From assembly GCA_036490715.1 (NCBI GenBank), contig DASXDL010000044.1, forward strand, positions 1 to 64,000: DNA of 64,000 nt. The letters are read 5' to 3'. This document shows, piece by piece, positions 49,271 through 58,020 of this stretch. Both the position numbers and the translations under genes were made by a program. The stretch's first letter is position 1. Each line of letters begins with the position of its first letter. Below the pieces are notes generated by a model, which saw only the letters and a list, made by a program, of their open reading frames with translations, did not search any database and was not told the DNA's origin. Source of the DNA: FEN-1191 sp036490715. GTDB lineage: Bacteria; Pseudomonadota; Gammaproteobacteria; Steroidobacterales; Steroidobacteraceae.

Positions 49271-50323
49271 TCAGGGGCGGGCCTCTAGAATGATATTGAA
49301 TGGCGTCTCGGCGGCGCGCCGAAAGCGCGTGAAGCCGCCGCCTTCAACGACTACCTGGCGAAGACGTGCCTCGCCCGCCTGCGCCCCGAGCGCCGGCCCG
49401 CGCCGGGCCAGCGACACGGGTACGCAGATCAGCGAGGATGCACCGTAATAGACTCGACCGACTGGATTGAGATTGTCCTGTACCTGGTCGCCGGCCATTG
49501 GCTCGACAATCATGCAGGTGCCATCGGACTTCAGAGCCTGGCGGGCGTGGCGGGCGGCGCCGGCAGGGTCGGCCATGTCGTGTAGGCAGTCGAAGAAGGC
49601 AATGAAATCCAGATCCTTGGCTTCATACGAAACCGCATCGGCGACTTCGAACCGCACGTTGCTTAGGCCGGCATCCGCGGCCCGTGCGCACGCGGTCTGG
49701 ATTGACGCATCGTGATAGTCAATGCCGACGAACTGCGACTGCGGAAAGGCCTTGGCCATCAGCAGCGTGCTTGCGCCATGGCCACAGCCGACGTCGGCTG
49801 CTCGTGCTCCGCGCGCCAGCTTGTGCGTGATTCCGTCCAGAGACGGCAACCAAGCCTCGAGCAGGTGAGCGTTGTAGCCGGCGCGGAAGAACCGCTCCGT
49901 GCCGTGAAAAAGGCACGGGTGATGCTCGCCCCATTCCATGCCTTTGCCCGATCGGAAATTGTCGAGCGCGCGCTGTTTGATATGAAATAGATCCTCGACG
50001 ATCGAATAGGCTCCGGCCAGATCAACTGGCCCATTGGGGTTCGCAAGGCAAAGCGCCTGCTCTTCGCTGAGGGAATATTTTCCGCTGCTGGCGTCGTACT
50101 GGACGTAGCCGCCGGCGGCCTGATTGGCCAGCCACTCGCGAACGTAACGCTCATGAGTGCTGGTGCGCGCCGCCAGTTCGTCGGCCGTGACGACGCCTTT
50201 GGCCAGCGCCCGGTATAGCCCCAGCTCGTCACCCAGCAGTATCAATACCGCGCTGATCGCGGCGCCAAGATCTGCGACCGCCTTGCCTAAAAACGCATTC
50301 AGTTTATCTTCGCTGATGGCCAT
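49271..50323 (-). CDS. class I SAM-dependent methyltransferase with N-terminal winged helix
   Basis: 350-residue methyltransferase. An N-terminal dimerisation winged-helix region (LGDELGLYRALAKGVVTADELAARTSTHERYVREWLANQAAGGYV) precedes the SAM-binding AADVGCGHGASTLLMAKAFPQ (about 175) and VGIDYHDASIQTA. This architecture is that of small-molecule O-methyltransferase-like proteins. The substrate is unknown. A 178-base gap without a gene separates its start from the convergent-side ndh stop. Confidence 0.9.
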   Translation of the reverse strand: MAISEDKLNAFLGKAVADLGAAISAVLILLGDELGLYRALAKGVVTADELAARTSTHERYVREWLANQAAGGYVQYDASSGKYSLSEEQALCLANPNGPVDLAGAYSIVEDLFHIKQRALDNFRSGKGMEWGEHHPCLFHGTERFFRAGYNAHLLEAWLPSLDGITHKLARGARAADVGCGHGASTLLMAKAFPQSQFVGIDYHDASIQTACARAADAGLSNVRFEVADAVSYEAKDLDFIAFFDCLHDMADPAGAARHARQALKSDGTCMIVEPMAGDQVQDNLNPVGRVYYGASSLICVPVSLARRGPALGAQAGEARLRQVVVEGGGFTRFRRAAETPFNIILEARP

Positions 50324-50436
50324 GACCCAGCCCTCCTTGGCTGTGGTGAATTGCGCTGTGAGTGCCTGCGTGGCGCACGAAAGTTTAACTGCGAATGATG
50401 TAGGCCGGAAAACTCTCGCGCCGTCGGCGTTGAGGC

Positions 50437-50469
50437 AACTCGCCGGTTGGCACTACCTGCAGGCGAGTT
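50437..50469. terminator. hairpin after the type II NADH dehydrogenase gene
   Basis: AACTCGCC pairs perfectly with GGCGAGTT around a 17-base loop, about 33 bases beyond the ndh stop on the minus strand. No T-tract follows. Confidence 0.35.
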
Positions 50470-50501
50470 ACTCCGTACCGATGTTTCAGTCTGCTCCCCA
50501 G

Positions 50502-51818
50502 TCAGTGCAGCTTGAGACGTGGCCGAAGGATGCGCGCTACGTGGCCGACGACAATCATCGCCGCACCGCGCAGCCAGCCGTGGATTGCGAGCAGGTGCAT
50601 GCGGTAGAGCGACATGTAGACGAAGCGCGCCAGCCGGCCCTCGATCGCCATGCGGCCGCCGACCAGATTTCCCATCAGGCTGCCGACCGTCGAGTAACGG
50701 CTTAGCGACACCAGCGAGCCGCGATCAACGTAGACATAATTTTTGAGCGGCCGGCCGCGCATCAGCCGGTCGAGATTGGTCAGAATCGTGCCGGCCATCT
50801 GGTGGGCGGCCTGCGCGCGCGGTGGCACCGGCCGTTCAGAGCCGGGCAGCAGGCAATAGCAGCAGTCTCCCATGGCGAAGATGCGCTCGTCGCGCGTGGT
50901 CTGCAGTGTCGGGCGCACCACCAGCTGGCACGACGGCGTGGTCTCCAGATCGTCGAACTGCCGCAGGATGTCGGGGCCGCGCACACCGGCCGCCCAGATC
51001 TTGACGTCGGCGGCGATCGCCTCGCCCGACTGAGTCATGATCTGCTCGGCGGTAACGCTCGTGACGCGCGTTCCGGTCAGGACTCGAACCCCGAGAGCCT
51101 CGAGTTCGGCGCGCGCCGCGTCGGCCAGCCGTTCAGGCAGCGCCGGCAGGATGCGGCCGCTGGCCTCGATCAACGTGACCTTGAGGTGCGACTCGTCGAA
51201 GTCCTCCAGTCCGTAGTAGCGCAGCGCGGAGGCGGCGTTGTACAGCTCCGCGGCCAGCTCGACGCCGGTAGCACCGGCGCCCACGATCGCGACCCGCACG
51301 AAGTTTTCGGCGGCCGGATTCTGGCTCGCGGCGCGCGATGCTCGCAGGCAATGATTCAGCAGCTTGTTGCGGAAGCGGTCGGCTTGGGCGCGATCGTCGA
51401 GAAACAGACAGTGCTCGGCTGCGCCCGGGGTGCCAAAGTCGTTGGTGACCGAGCCGATCGCAATCACCAGGTAGTCGTAGCTGGTGCGATGCCGGCCGAT
51501 GAGCTCGCGACCATCTTCATCGATCAACGGCGCGACCACGATCTGGCGTGAGCTGCGATCAATGCTCTCCATCGCACCATAGAAGAAACGGTAACCCCAT
51601 TTGTGACAGTGGCTACGGTAGCCGACCTCATCCAGGTTGGCATCGAGCGAGCCGGCTGCGACTTCGTGCAGCAGCGGCTTCCAGATGTGGGTCAGGTTCT
51701 TTTCCACCAGCAACACGTCGTGCTCGCGGTCGCCGTAGCGGGCACCCAACCGGGTCACCAGCTCAAGACCGCCCGCACCGCCGCCAACCACCACAATCTG
51801 GGTTTTTTTCTGTGCCAT
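50502..51818 (-). CDS. ndh: type II NADH:quinone oxidoreductase
   Basis: 438-residue single-subunit NADH dehydrogenase (NDH-2), oxidising NADH and reducing membrane quinone without proton pumping. FAD-binding VVVGGGAGGLELVTRLG (about 8-24) and NAD-binding VAIVGAGATGVELAAELYNA are present, as is the quinone-site region with AQAAHQMA. The C-terminal amphipathic region (RMHLLAIHGWLRGAAM) would bind the membrane. Start set by AATGG context; gene stands alone on the minus strand next to the divergent NfeD gene. Confidence 0.93.
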   Translation of the reverse strand: MAQKKTQIVVVGGGAGGLELVTRLGARYGDREHDVLLVEKNLTHIWKPLLHEVAAGSLDANLDEVGYRSHCHKWGYRFFYGAMESIDRSSRQIVVAPLIDEDGRELIGRHRTSYDYLVIAIGSVTNDFGTPGAAEHCLFLDDRAQADRFRNKLLNHCLRASRAASQNPAAENFVRVAIVGAGATGVELAAELYNAASALRYYGLEDFDESHLKVTLIEASGRILPALPERLADAARAELEALGVRVLTGTRVTSVTAEQIMTQSGEAIAADVKIWAAGVRGPDILRQFDDLETTPSCQLVVRPTLQTTRDERIFAMGDCCYCLLPGSERPVPPRAQAAHQMAGTILTNLDRLMRGRPLKNYVYVDRGSLVSLSRYSTVGSLMGNLVGGRMAIEGRLARFVYMSLYRMHLLAIHGWLRGAAMIVVGHVARILRPRLKLH

Positions 51819-51882
51819 TCAATGGCTATGGTAGCGCGATTCCGCAGTTCAAGAGGCGCCCCGCGCCTGCCGGCACGCGGTC

Positions 51883-51888
51883 TATAAT
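51883..51888 (+). promoter_or_regulatory. TATAAT -10 with the ATG six bases downstream (leaderless candidate)
   Basis: A perfect TATAAT ends 6 bases before the NfeD gene ATG at 51895, where no ribosome-binding site exists. The expected transcription start is at or next to the A of ATG, so the NfeD/SPFH mRNA may be leaderless. No clear -35 is visible. Confidence 0.45.
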
Positions 51889-51894
51889 TGGCGC

Positions 51895-52338
51895 ATGAAC
51901 TGGTGGGGCTGGATGATTGGTGGAGCGATCCTGCTCGGCGCCGAGCTCGGATTCGTCAATGCCCAGTTCTACCTGGTATTCATCGGCAGCGCCGCGATCA
52001 TCGTCGGCCTGCTCGATGCCACGCTGGGTCTGGCACCGGAATGGCAGTGGGCCTTGTTTGCACTTCTGGCCGTCTTATCGATGGTGATGTTTCGTGGTCC
52101 GCTGTCCCGGCGGCTGCACCTGCGCCTGCCTTCGATGCCGAGCGGGCCTGCCGGCGGAGTCCTGACGCTGCCCGATGCGCTGGCGCCGGGCCACAGCTGC
52201 CAGGTCGAGCACGCCGGCACATTCTGGACCGTGCGCAACGAGGGCGCTACGGTGATCGCCCCGGGCGCCTCGGCCCGTATCATCAGCGTACAGGGCCTGA
52301 CGCTGTTGGTCCGGCCGGACCCGCAGCCGCAGGCCTGA
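51895..52338 (+). CDS. NfeD family membrane protein
   Basis: 147-residue short NfeD (NfeD1b type). Three or four N-terminal helices (WWGWMIGGAILLGAELGFVN, LVFIGSAAIIVGLLDATLG) are followed by the OB-fold-like domain LAPGHSCQVEHAGTFWTVRNEG. It is the usual partner of the downstream SPFH protein, 11 bases away. The pair is thought to organise membrane microdomains and quality control by proteases. The likely leaderless start is discussed at 51883-51888. Confidence 0.92.
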   Translation: MNWWGWMIGGAILLGAELGFVNAQFYLVFIGSAAIIVGLLDATLGLAPEWQWALFALLAVLSMVMFRGPLSRRLHLRLPSMPSGPAGGVLTLPDALAPGHSCQVEHAGTFWTVRNEGATVIAPGASARIISVQGLTLLVRPDPQPQA

Positions 52339-52349
52339 AGGAAACTCGC

Positions 52350-53270
52350 ATGCCTACCTCAACCGTGTTCATCATCGTCGCCATCGTCGTGGTGATCGTG
52401 ATCGTGCGCACCGCGATCGTGGTCCCGCAGCAAAGCGCCTACGTGATCGAGTCGCTCGGCAAGTACAGTCGCACGCTGCATGCCGGGTTTCATATTTTGA
52501 TTCCATTCGCCGAGCGCGTGGCCTATCGCCACAGCCTCAAGGAGCAGGCGCTGGACGTGCCCGAGCAGATCTGCATTACGCGCGACAATGTGCAGGTCGG
52601 GGTTGATGCGGTGCTGTACATGCAGGTGCTCGATCCGCACCTGGCCTCCTATGGCATCACTAATTACAACTTTGCGATCGCGCAGCTGGCGCAGACGACG
52701 CTGCGCAGCGAGATCGGCAAGATCGAGCTCGATCGCACCTTCGAAGCCCGTGGCATCATCAACGCCAATGTCGTCGCCGAGCTGGATAAAGCCTCGGTCG
52801 CCTGGGGCGTGAAGGTGATGCGCTATGAGATCAAGAATATCGCGCCGCCGCGGGATGTGTTGTCGGCCATGGAAAAGCAGATGCGCGCCGAACGTGAAAA
52901 GCGCGCCGTCATCCTGGCCTCGGAAGGCGAACGCGACGCAAAGATCAATCAGGCTGAAGGCGACAAGCAGCGCGTAATCAAGGCGTCGGAGGCCAACAAG
53001 CAGCAGCAGATCAACGAGGCCGAGGGTCAGGCCTCGGCGATTCTTGCGGTCGCGACGGCGACGGCGGCCGGGCTGCGCGCTGTTGGCGGTGCCTTGAGCG
53101 AGCGTGGCGGCATCGAGGCGATGCAGCTGCGGATCGGCGAGGAGTACGTGCGACAGTTCGGCAAGATCGCCAAGGACAGCACCACACTGATTGTGCCGGG
53201 CAACCTGAGCGACCTGGCCTCGGTGGTCACCATGGCCACGAGCATCGTGCGCCGTACACCGGAGGGCTGA
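52350..53270 (+). CDS. SPFH/stomatin-like protein (paraslipin, QmcA-like)
   Basis: 306-residue SPFH protein. One N-terminal membrane helix (TSTVFIIVAIVVVIVIVRTAIVV) precedes the SPFH/Band 7 domain with RTLHAGFHILIPFAERVAYRHSLKEQALDVP. A coiled-coil and Gln/Ala-rich C-terminal region (KQQQINEAEGQASAI) follows. The AAGGAAA site before 52350 sets the start. It assembles membrane scaffolds with NfeD. Length matches E. coli QmcA (305). Confidence 0.94.
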   Translation: MPTSTVFIIVAIVVVIVIVRTAIVVPQQSAYVIESLGKYSRTLHAGFHILIPFAERVAYRHSLKEQALDVPEQICITRDNVQVGVDAVLYMQVLDPHLASYGITNYNFAIAQLAQTTLRSEIGKIELDRTFEARGIINANVVAELDKASVAWGVKVMRYEIKNIAPPRDVLSAMEKQMRAEREKRAVILASEGERDAKINQAEGDKQRVIKASEANKQQQINEAEGQASAILAVATATAAGLRAVGGALSERGGIEAMQLRIGEEYVRQFGKIAKDSTTLIVPGNLSDLASVVTMATSIVRRTPEG

Positions 53271-53274
53271 TGGC

Positions 53275-54048
53275 TCAGGGTTTGAGCCGGTAGCCGGTCT
53301 TGAAAATCCACACCACGATCGCAAGGCACAGGCACAGGAACGTTAGCGTCATGCCGAGGCTGACCGCGACACTGACATCCGCGGTGCCATAGAAACTCCA
53401 GCGAAAGCCATTGATCAGGTAGACCACGGGGTTGAACAGTGTCAGCGTGCGCCAGGCGGGCGGCAACATGCTGATCGAATAGAACGCGCCGCCGAGAAAG
53501 GTCAGCGGCGTGAGTATCAGCATCGGAATGAACTGCAGCTGCTCGAAGCCATTGGCCCAGACGCCGATGATGAAGCCGAACAGGCTGAAGCTGGCGGCGG
53601 TCAGCACCAGGAACGAGGCCATCCATAGCGGATGCAGGATCTGCAGCGGCACGAACAGCGACGCGGTCAGCAGAATTACCAGTCCCAGAATGATGGACTT
53701 GCTGGCCGCGGCCCCGACATAGCCGAGCACGATCTCGAGCGAAGACACCGGCGCGGACAGAATCTCATAGATGGTGCCGGTGAATTTCGGGAAATAGATT
53801 CCGAACGAGGCATTGGACAGGCTCTCGGTGAAGAGCGACAGCATGATCAGCCCCGGCACGATGAAGGCGCCGTACGGCACGCCGTTGACCTGCGAGATGC
53901 GCGAGCCGATCGCGGAGCCGAACACCACGAAGTACAGCGCCGTGGTGATCACCGGCGTCACCAGGCTTTGCATCCAGGTGCGGCGGAAGCGCGCCATCTC
54001 GAATTTAAAGATCGCCCACACGCCGCGGCCGTTGAAGCTCAGTGCCAT
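53275..54048 (-). CDS. ABC-2 type transporter permease
   Basis: 257-residue ABC-2 permease with six membrane helices; QSLVTPVITTALYFVVFGSAIG is helix 1 and its flanks, and PLTFLGGAFYSISMLPPAWR is the conserved block of this family. It pairs with the overlapping ATPase gene upstream (ATG inside TGATG). Family members export drugs, polysaccharides or lipids; the substrate cannot be told. Confidence 0.93.
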   Translation of the reverse strand: MALSFNGRGVWAIFKFEMARFRRTWMQSLVTPVITTALYFVVFGSAIGSRISQVNGVPYGAFIVPGLIMLSLFTESLSNASFGIYFPKFTGTIYEILSAPVSSLEIVLGYVGAAASKSIILGLVILLTASLFVPLQILHPLWMASFLVLTAASFSLFGFIIGVWANGFEQLQFIPMLILTPLTFLGGAFYSISMLPPAWRTLTLFNPVVYLINGFRWSFYGTADVSVAVSLGMTLTFLCLCLAIVVWIFKTGYRLKP

Positions 54049-54986
54049 CACGGCGATGCCTGTCCGCGCTCGCTCACCAGGCTGACGAAGATCTCCTCGA
54101 GCGAGCTTTGGTGCGTGTTCAGGTCCTTATAGCCAACGCCCAGATCGCCCAGCCGGCGCAGCAGTGCGGAGATGCCGGTGCGCCCGGCGTTGGCATCGAA
54201 GCTGTAGTGCAACTCGGTGCCGTCGGCGCCCAGCTGCAGATGCCAGTCGCTCAGTTCGGCGGGAATGGCGCTCATACGGTCCTGCAGATGCAGCGTGAGC
54301 TCCTTCTTGCCCAGTTTCTTCATCAGCGTAATCTTGTCCTCGACCAGGATCAGCTCGCCGTTGCTGATCACGCCGATGCGATCGGCCATCTCCTCGGCCT
54401 CTTCGATGTAGTGCGTCGTCAGCACGATGGTCACGCCGCTGTCGCGCAACGCACGCACCAGCTTCCACATATCACGACGTAGCTCGACGTCGACGCCGGC
54501 GGTTGGCTCGTCGAGGAACAGGATTTCAGGTTGGTGTGACAGCGCTTTGGCGATCACGACGCGACGTTTCATGCCGCCCGACAGGGTCACAATGCGATCA
54601 TTACGCTTTTCCCACAGCGACAGGTCACGCAGCAGCCGCTCAAGGTAGGCCGCGTCCGGTCTGCGCCCGAACAGTTCGCGGCTGAATTGCACCGTCGGCA
54701 GCAACTTCTCGAAGGTGATCGCGGTCAGTTCCTGCGGCACTAACCCGATCTTGCGGCGCGCGGCGCGATACTGGCGCACCGCGTCGTAGCCGTCGACCGT
54801 CACCGTGCCGGAGCTGGCGGTGACGATGCCGCAGACGATGCTGATCAGGGTGGTCTTGCCGGCACCGTTCGGGCCGAGCAGCGCGAAGATCTCGCCCTTG
54901 CGTATCTCGAGGTTGACGTTCTTGAGCGCCTGCAGTCCGGACGCATAGGTCTTGGTCAGATTGGAGATCGACAGCGCGGCCGGCAT
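54048..54986 (-). CDS. ABC-2 type transporter ATP-binding protein
   Basis: 312-residue ATPase of the DrrA/CcmA-like group. Walker A GPNGAGKTTLISIVCG (about 39-54), signature TLSGGMKRRVVIAKAL, Walker B EILFLDEPTAGVDVELR and the C-terminal extension of about 80 residues after the H-loop are all typical. The stop overlaps the permease start. It forms an exporter with the 53275-54048 permease. Confidence 0.94.
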   Translation of the reverse strand: MPAALSISNLTKTYASGLQALKNVNLEIRKGEIFALLGPNGAGKTTLISIVCGIVTASSGTVTVDGYDAVRQYRAARRKIGLVPQELTAITFEKLLPTVQFSRELFGRRPDAAYLERLLRDLSLWEKRNDRIVTLSGGMKRRVVIAKALSHQPEILFLDEPTAGVDVELRRDMWKLVRALRDSGVTIVLTTHYIEEAEEMADRIGVISNGELILVEDKITLMKKLGKKELTLHLQDRMSAIPAELSDWHLQLGADGTELHYSFDANAGRTGISALLRRLGDLGVGYKDLNTHQSSLEEIFVSLVSERGQASP

Positions 54987-55016
54987 GGCCGCAACTCTAT
55001 CGCAACTGCGCTCGGC

Positions 55017-57220
55017 TCACGATCCGAACCGCCGCGAGATTGACAGCCGCGCCATCAGCGGCTCGAGCGGATGCTGATGGATGTCGGCGCGTCCGCTCGG
55101 GAAGCTATCGATCTCGGAGCGCAGCCGATCCACATACCAGAACTGTGCCGCCGGCGCGTGAGTATTCAGAAGATTGTAGAGGCCGAGCGAAGCCGTCCAA
55201 CCCGAGTGCAGGGCGTAATGCGCGTCGAGGTTGAGCTCGCCGAAGCCGCGGCCGTCGACCTGGCCGGGCAGCGTCGGTGCATTGACGCAGCCGGCGACGC
55301 CGGGAAAGTCGTGAATGGCCGCGGCGTTAACGCACGGACCGGAGGACAGCGCATAGTGACCGAGGTAGCGGAAGCTCAGGCCGCCGCTCCAGGGTCCCGC
55401 GTCGCTCAAGTACAGCGCCACCGATCCGCTCGCCACCGGCGCGTCGGTGATATAGCGGCCCAGGTGGCCGGTGCCGTCATCGAAGTCGCGCGTGAAGCGA
55501 GTGTGATTGGCGGAAAAGCTGCCATAGAGCTCCAGATTGCGTCGAAGCTGCCAGGTGACATTGAGCTCGGCACCGTAGCGGCGGCTGGGCGGCCCGGCTA
55601 CGTCCTGGCCGATATCCGGATCGATGATGGTTTCCGACTGCTGCCACAGATTGTAGAGCGCCAGCGTGAAGGCGAGATCGGCCCGCGGCTGCGCGCGCAG
55701 GCCGATCTCCTGGCCTTCCTGGCGCGCCAGCAGCGGTGTGCCCGGCAGACCCAGACCGACACTTCGGTCCTGATCAACACCGCGGATGTCGGCGCTGTGA
55801 AACCCGCGGCCGGCATCGAGATAGAACTCGAGTTGCTCGGAAGCGCGGTAGATCAGACTCGCCTTGGGCTGCAGCAGTGACTGTGCGGGGCGACCGGCGT
55901 TGCTGTAACCGGCGGCTTGATGCAGGGCCTGAAGCTCATCCGCGTCGCTGCCGCGCTGAAAGTCGTCGCGAATACCCAGCAGGCTGCGCAGCCGCGAGCT
56001 CCAACGGATGCTCGCCTGCAGGTAGCCGGCCGCGGCGAACAGGTTCACCTGGTCCAAATCGGAGAACGACGCCGGGTCATCTGCGGGCGGTAGCGGGGCG
56101 CGCGCCTGCGTCGGCAAGCGGCCAACCGCGAGCGCATCGTAGCGGGTCACGGCACCGACCGACAGTTCACAATCCAGTCCGGCGCAGTGCCACGGCAGGC
56201 TAAAGTCGCTGCTGCCGCCGACGGTGTGACGATTTTCAAACTGTTCTTCCTGATCGCCGTGCACCGGGTCGACCAGGAAGTGGGTGAAATCGCTGTACAT
56301 GTGCAGCTGGTTGTCGATGAAGTATCCCGACATCGACAGCTGTCCGCCGCCCAGCGCGCGAAAATACTGCGCCGAGGCACTGGCTCGCTGCGCGCGTCCG
56401 CCATCGCTGGGATCGAGCGTGCCGAATCGATCGACCACCAGGCCGGTGGCGATCGCCCGCAACGGAATGTCGGTGGTGTTGGTCCAGAGCTGGTGGTAGT
56501 ACATGCCGGTCAGCGTCCAGCCGTCGTGCTGATCGCCGCGGCTGTAGCGCAGCACCAGGTTCTGCTTGCGGGCATCATCCGGATTGCTGAACGGGCCGTC
56601 GTAATGCTGATTCTCGGCGGCCGCCAGCAGCGTGCCGTGATCCAGCGTCGTGGATGCGAGCGCCAGGTAGCGCTGATAGTCGAATGATCCGGCGCTCACG
56701 CTGAGCTCGGTCGGCGTCGAATTGCGATAGGCCAGCCGTACGCTGCCGACCGAGCCGAAATCACCGACGTCGGCGTAGTACGGTCCCTTGGTGTACGCCA
56801 GTCCCGCGGCCAGCTCAGGAATGATGAAGTTCAGGTCGGTGTAGCCCTGACCATGTGCGGGGTCGGCTCATTCACCGGCATGCCGTCGACGAAGGTTGCC
56901 AGATCGGTACCGTGGTCGAGATTGTAGCCACGCATCAGAAACTGATTGGCTTTGCCCTCGCCGCTGTGCAGCGTCACGATCAGGCCCGGCACTGTCTCCA
57001 GCAGCTGGCCTGGGCGGTAGGCGGGCGTGAGCTGCAGTTCCTGCTCGGCCACCACGCCCTCGCTCGCGGCCGCGGCTTCGCCTAGCAGTTCCACGCGCAC
57101 GGCCGACACCGTCACCTCGGACAGCGAGGCATTGAGCAGGGCGCTGGGGTCGTCGGCCTGCGCCGCCGCGGCCAGCACAACCCCCGCGAGCCCGAGCGTG
57201 CGTGCAAAGTGGGGCAGCAA
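55017..57220 (-). pseudogene. TonB-dependent receptor broken by a single-base frameshift near 56860
   Basis: Two frames together encode one TonB-dependent receptor of about 730 residues. The first (57220 down to about 56860) has a signal peptide, a plug start VTVSAVRVELLGEAA and FVDGMPVNEPT. The second (from about 56858 to 55017) continues HGQGYTDLNFIIPELAAGLAYTKGPYYADVGDF and the full beta-barrel to a C-terminal LSISRRF-type ending in Phe-Gly-Ser. Inserting one base (CCGACC then CACGCACATGG in place of CCGACCCCGCACATGG) restores TH(A)HGQGYTDL, the normal family sequence. It is either a pseudogene or a sequencing error. The substrate is unknown. Confidence 0.85.
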
Positions 57221-57278
57221 GCTGGCGGATCCTCTGATGCGGGCTGGCGTGTTCGCTCAGGTAATACGCTCGAGGCTG

Positions 57279-57300
57279 CGCCGGCGGATGCATGCCGGCG
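57279..57300. terminator. 7-bp hairpin between the YceH-like gene and the receptor
   Basis: CGCCGGC pairs perfectly with GCCGGCG around an 8-base loop (GGATGCAT). On the minus strand it lies 15 bases after the YceH-like stop and 58 bases before the receptor start, so it probably ends YceH transcription. No T-tract. Confidence 0.45.
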
Positions 57301-57314
57301 CGCCGACGGTAAAC

Positions 57315-57989
57315 CTAGCGGCCGCCCTTGAGGTGATCGATCTCTTCGCGCAGCAGCCGAACCTGCGCTTCTAGGGCCTTCAGCCGATACTCGTACGACG
57401 GCGCAGCCGACTCGGGCTCGGCTGCGACCGGACTGGCCGCTGCGCTCGCTGCGGTACCGGCCGCGTCGGCTGCCGCAGCGCCGCCGGCGAACAGGTGCGC
57501 GTAGCGTGCTTCGCGCCGGCCCGGCTCGCGCGCCAGCCGTACGACCAGTGCACCGGCCTCACGCTGGGCCAGTGCCTCGAGCAGCGCGGCGACCTGCTCG
57601 GCGTCGGTGAACTCCGCCATCCGAGCCGCGCGACTGCGCAGCTCGCCGGCGGTCTGCGGCCCGCGCAGCAGCAGCTCGCAGAGGATGGCGCGCTCCTGCG
57701 GGGTGAACTGGAATACGCTGAACTCGGTGTTGCAGAAGCGCTGCTGGTATTTCTGCACCCGGCTGCCGAAGCCGGATCGCTCCAGCAGCAGATGTCGGCG
57801 CGACAGTGCATCCACCGCCGCCTGCACCTCGGCCTCCGACAGCTGCAGCACCGGATCGCGATTGCTCTTCTGGTTGCAGGCGTTGGTGAGGGCATTGATC
57901 GACATCGGATACTGCTCGGGCGTCGTGACCTGCTTCTCGATCAGGCAGCCAATCACACGCGCCTCGTTGGCAGACAACTCGATATTCAT
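57315..57989 (-). CDS. YceH-like protein (DUF480, winged-helix)
   Basis: 224-residue DUF480 protein with two winged-helix domains. The N-terminal LSANEARVIGCLIEKQVTTPEQYPMSINALTNACNQKSNRDPVLQLSE is nearly invariant in the family, and the second domain carries LLRGPQTAGELRSRAARMAEF. A short C-terminal coiled coil (YRLKALEAQVRLLREEIDHLK) ends it. The ATG at 57989 gives the standard N-terminus; an upstream in-frame start overlaps the divergent regulator. Function not established. Confidence 0.92.
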   Translation of the reverse strand: MNIELSANEARVIGCLIEKQVTTPEQYPMSINALTNACNQKSNRDPVLQLSEAEVQAAVDALSRRHLLLERSGFGSRVQKYQQRFCNTEFSVFQFTPQERAILCELLLRGPQTAGELRSRAARMAEFTDAEQVAALLEALAQREAGALVVRLAREPGRREARYAHLFAGGAAAADAAGTAASAAASPVAAEPESAAPSYEYRLKALEAQVRLLREEIDHLKGGR

Positions 57990-58004
57990 GCGGTCATTAT
58001 GCAG

Positions 58005-58010
58005 TAGAAT
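58005..58010 (+). promoter_or_regulatory. candidate TAGAAT -10 of the AcoR-like gene
   Basis: TAGAAT ends 10 bases before the ATG at 58021 and has no convincing -35. With the divergent YceH-like start only 32 bases away, transcripts may have almost no leader. Confidence 0.3.
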
Positions 58011-58020
58011 GCGAAAATTC

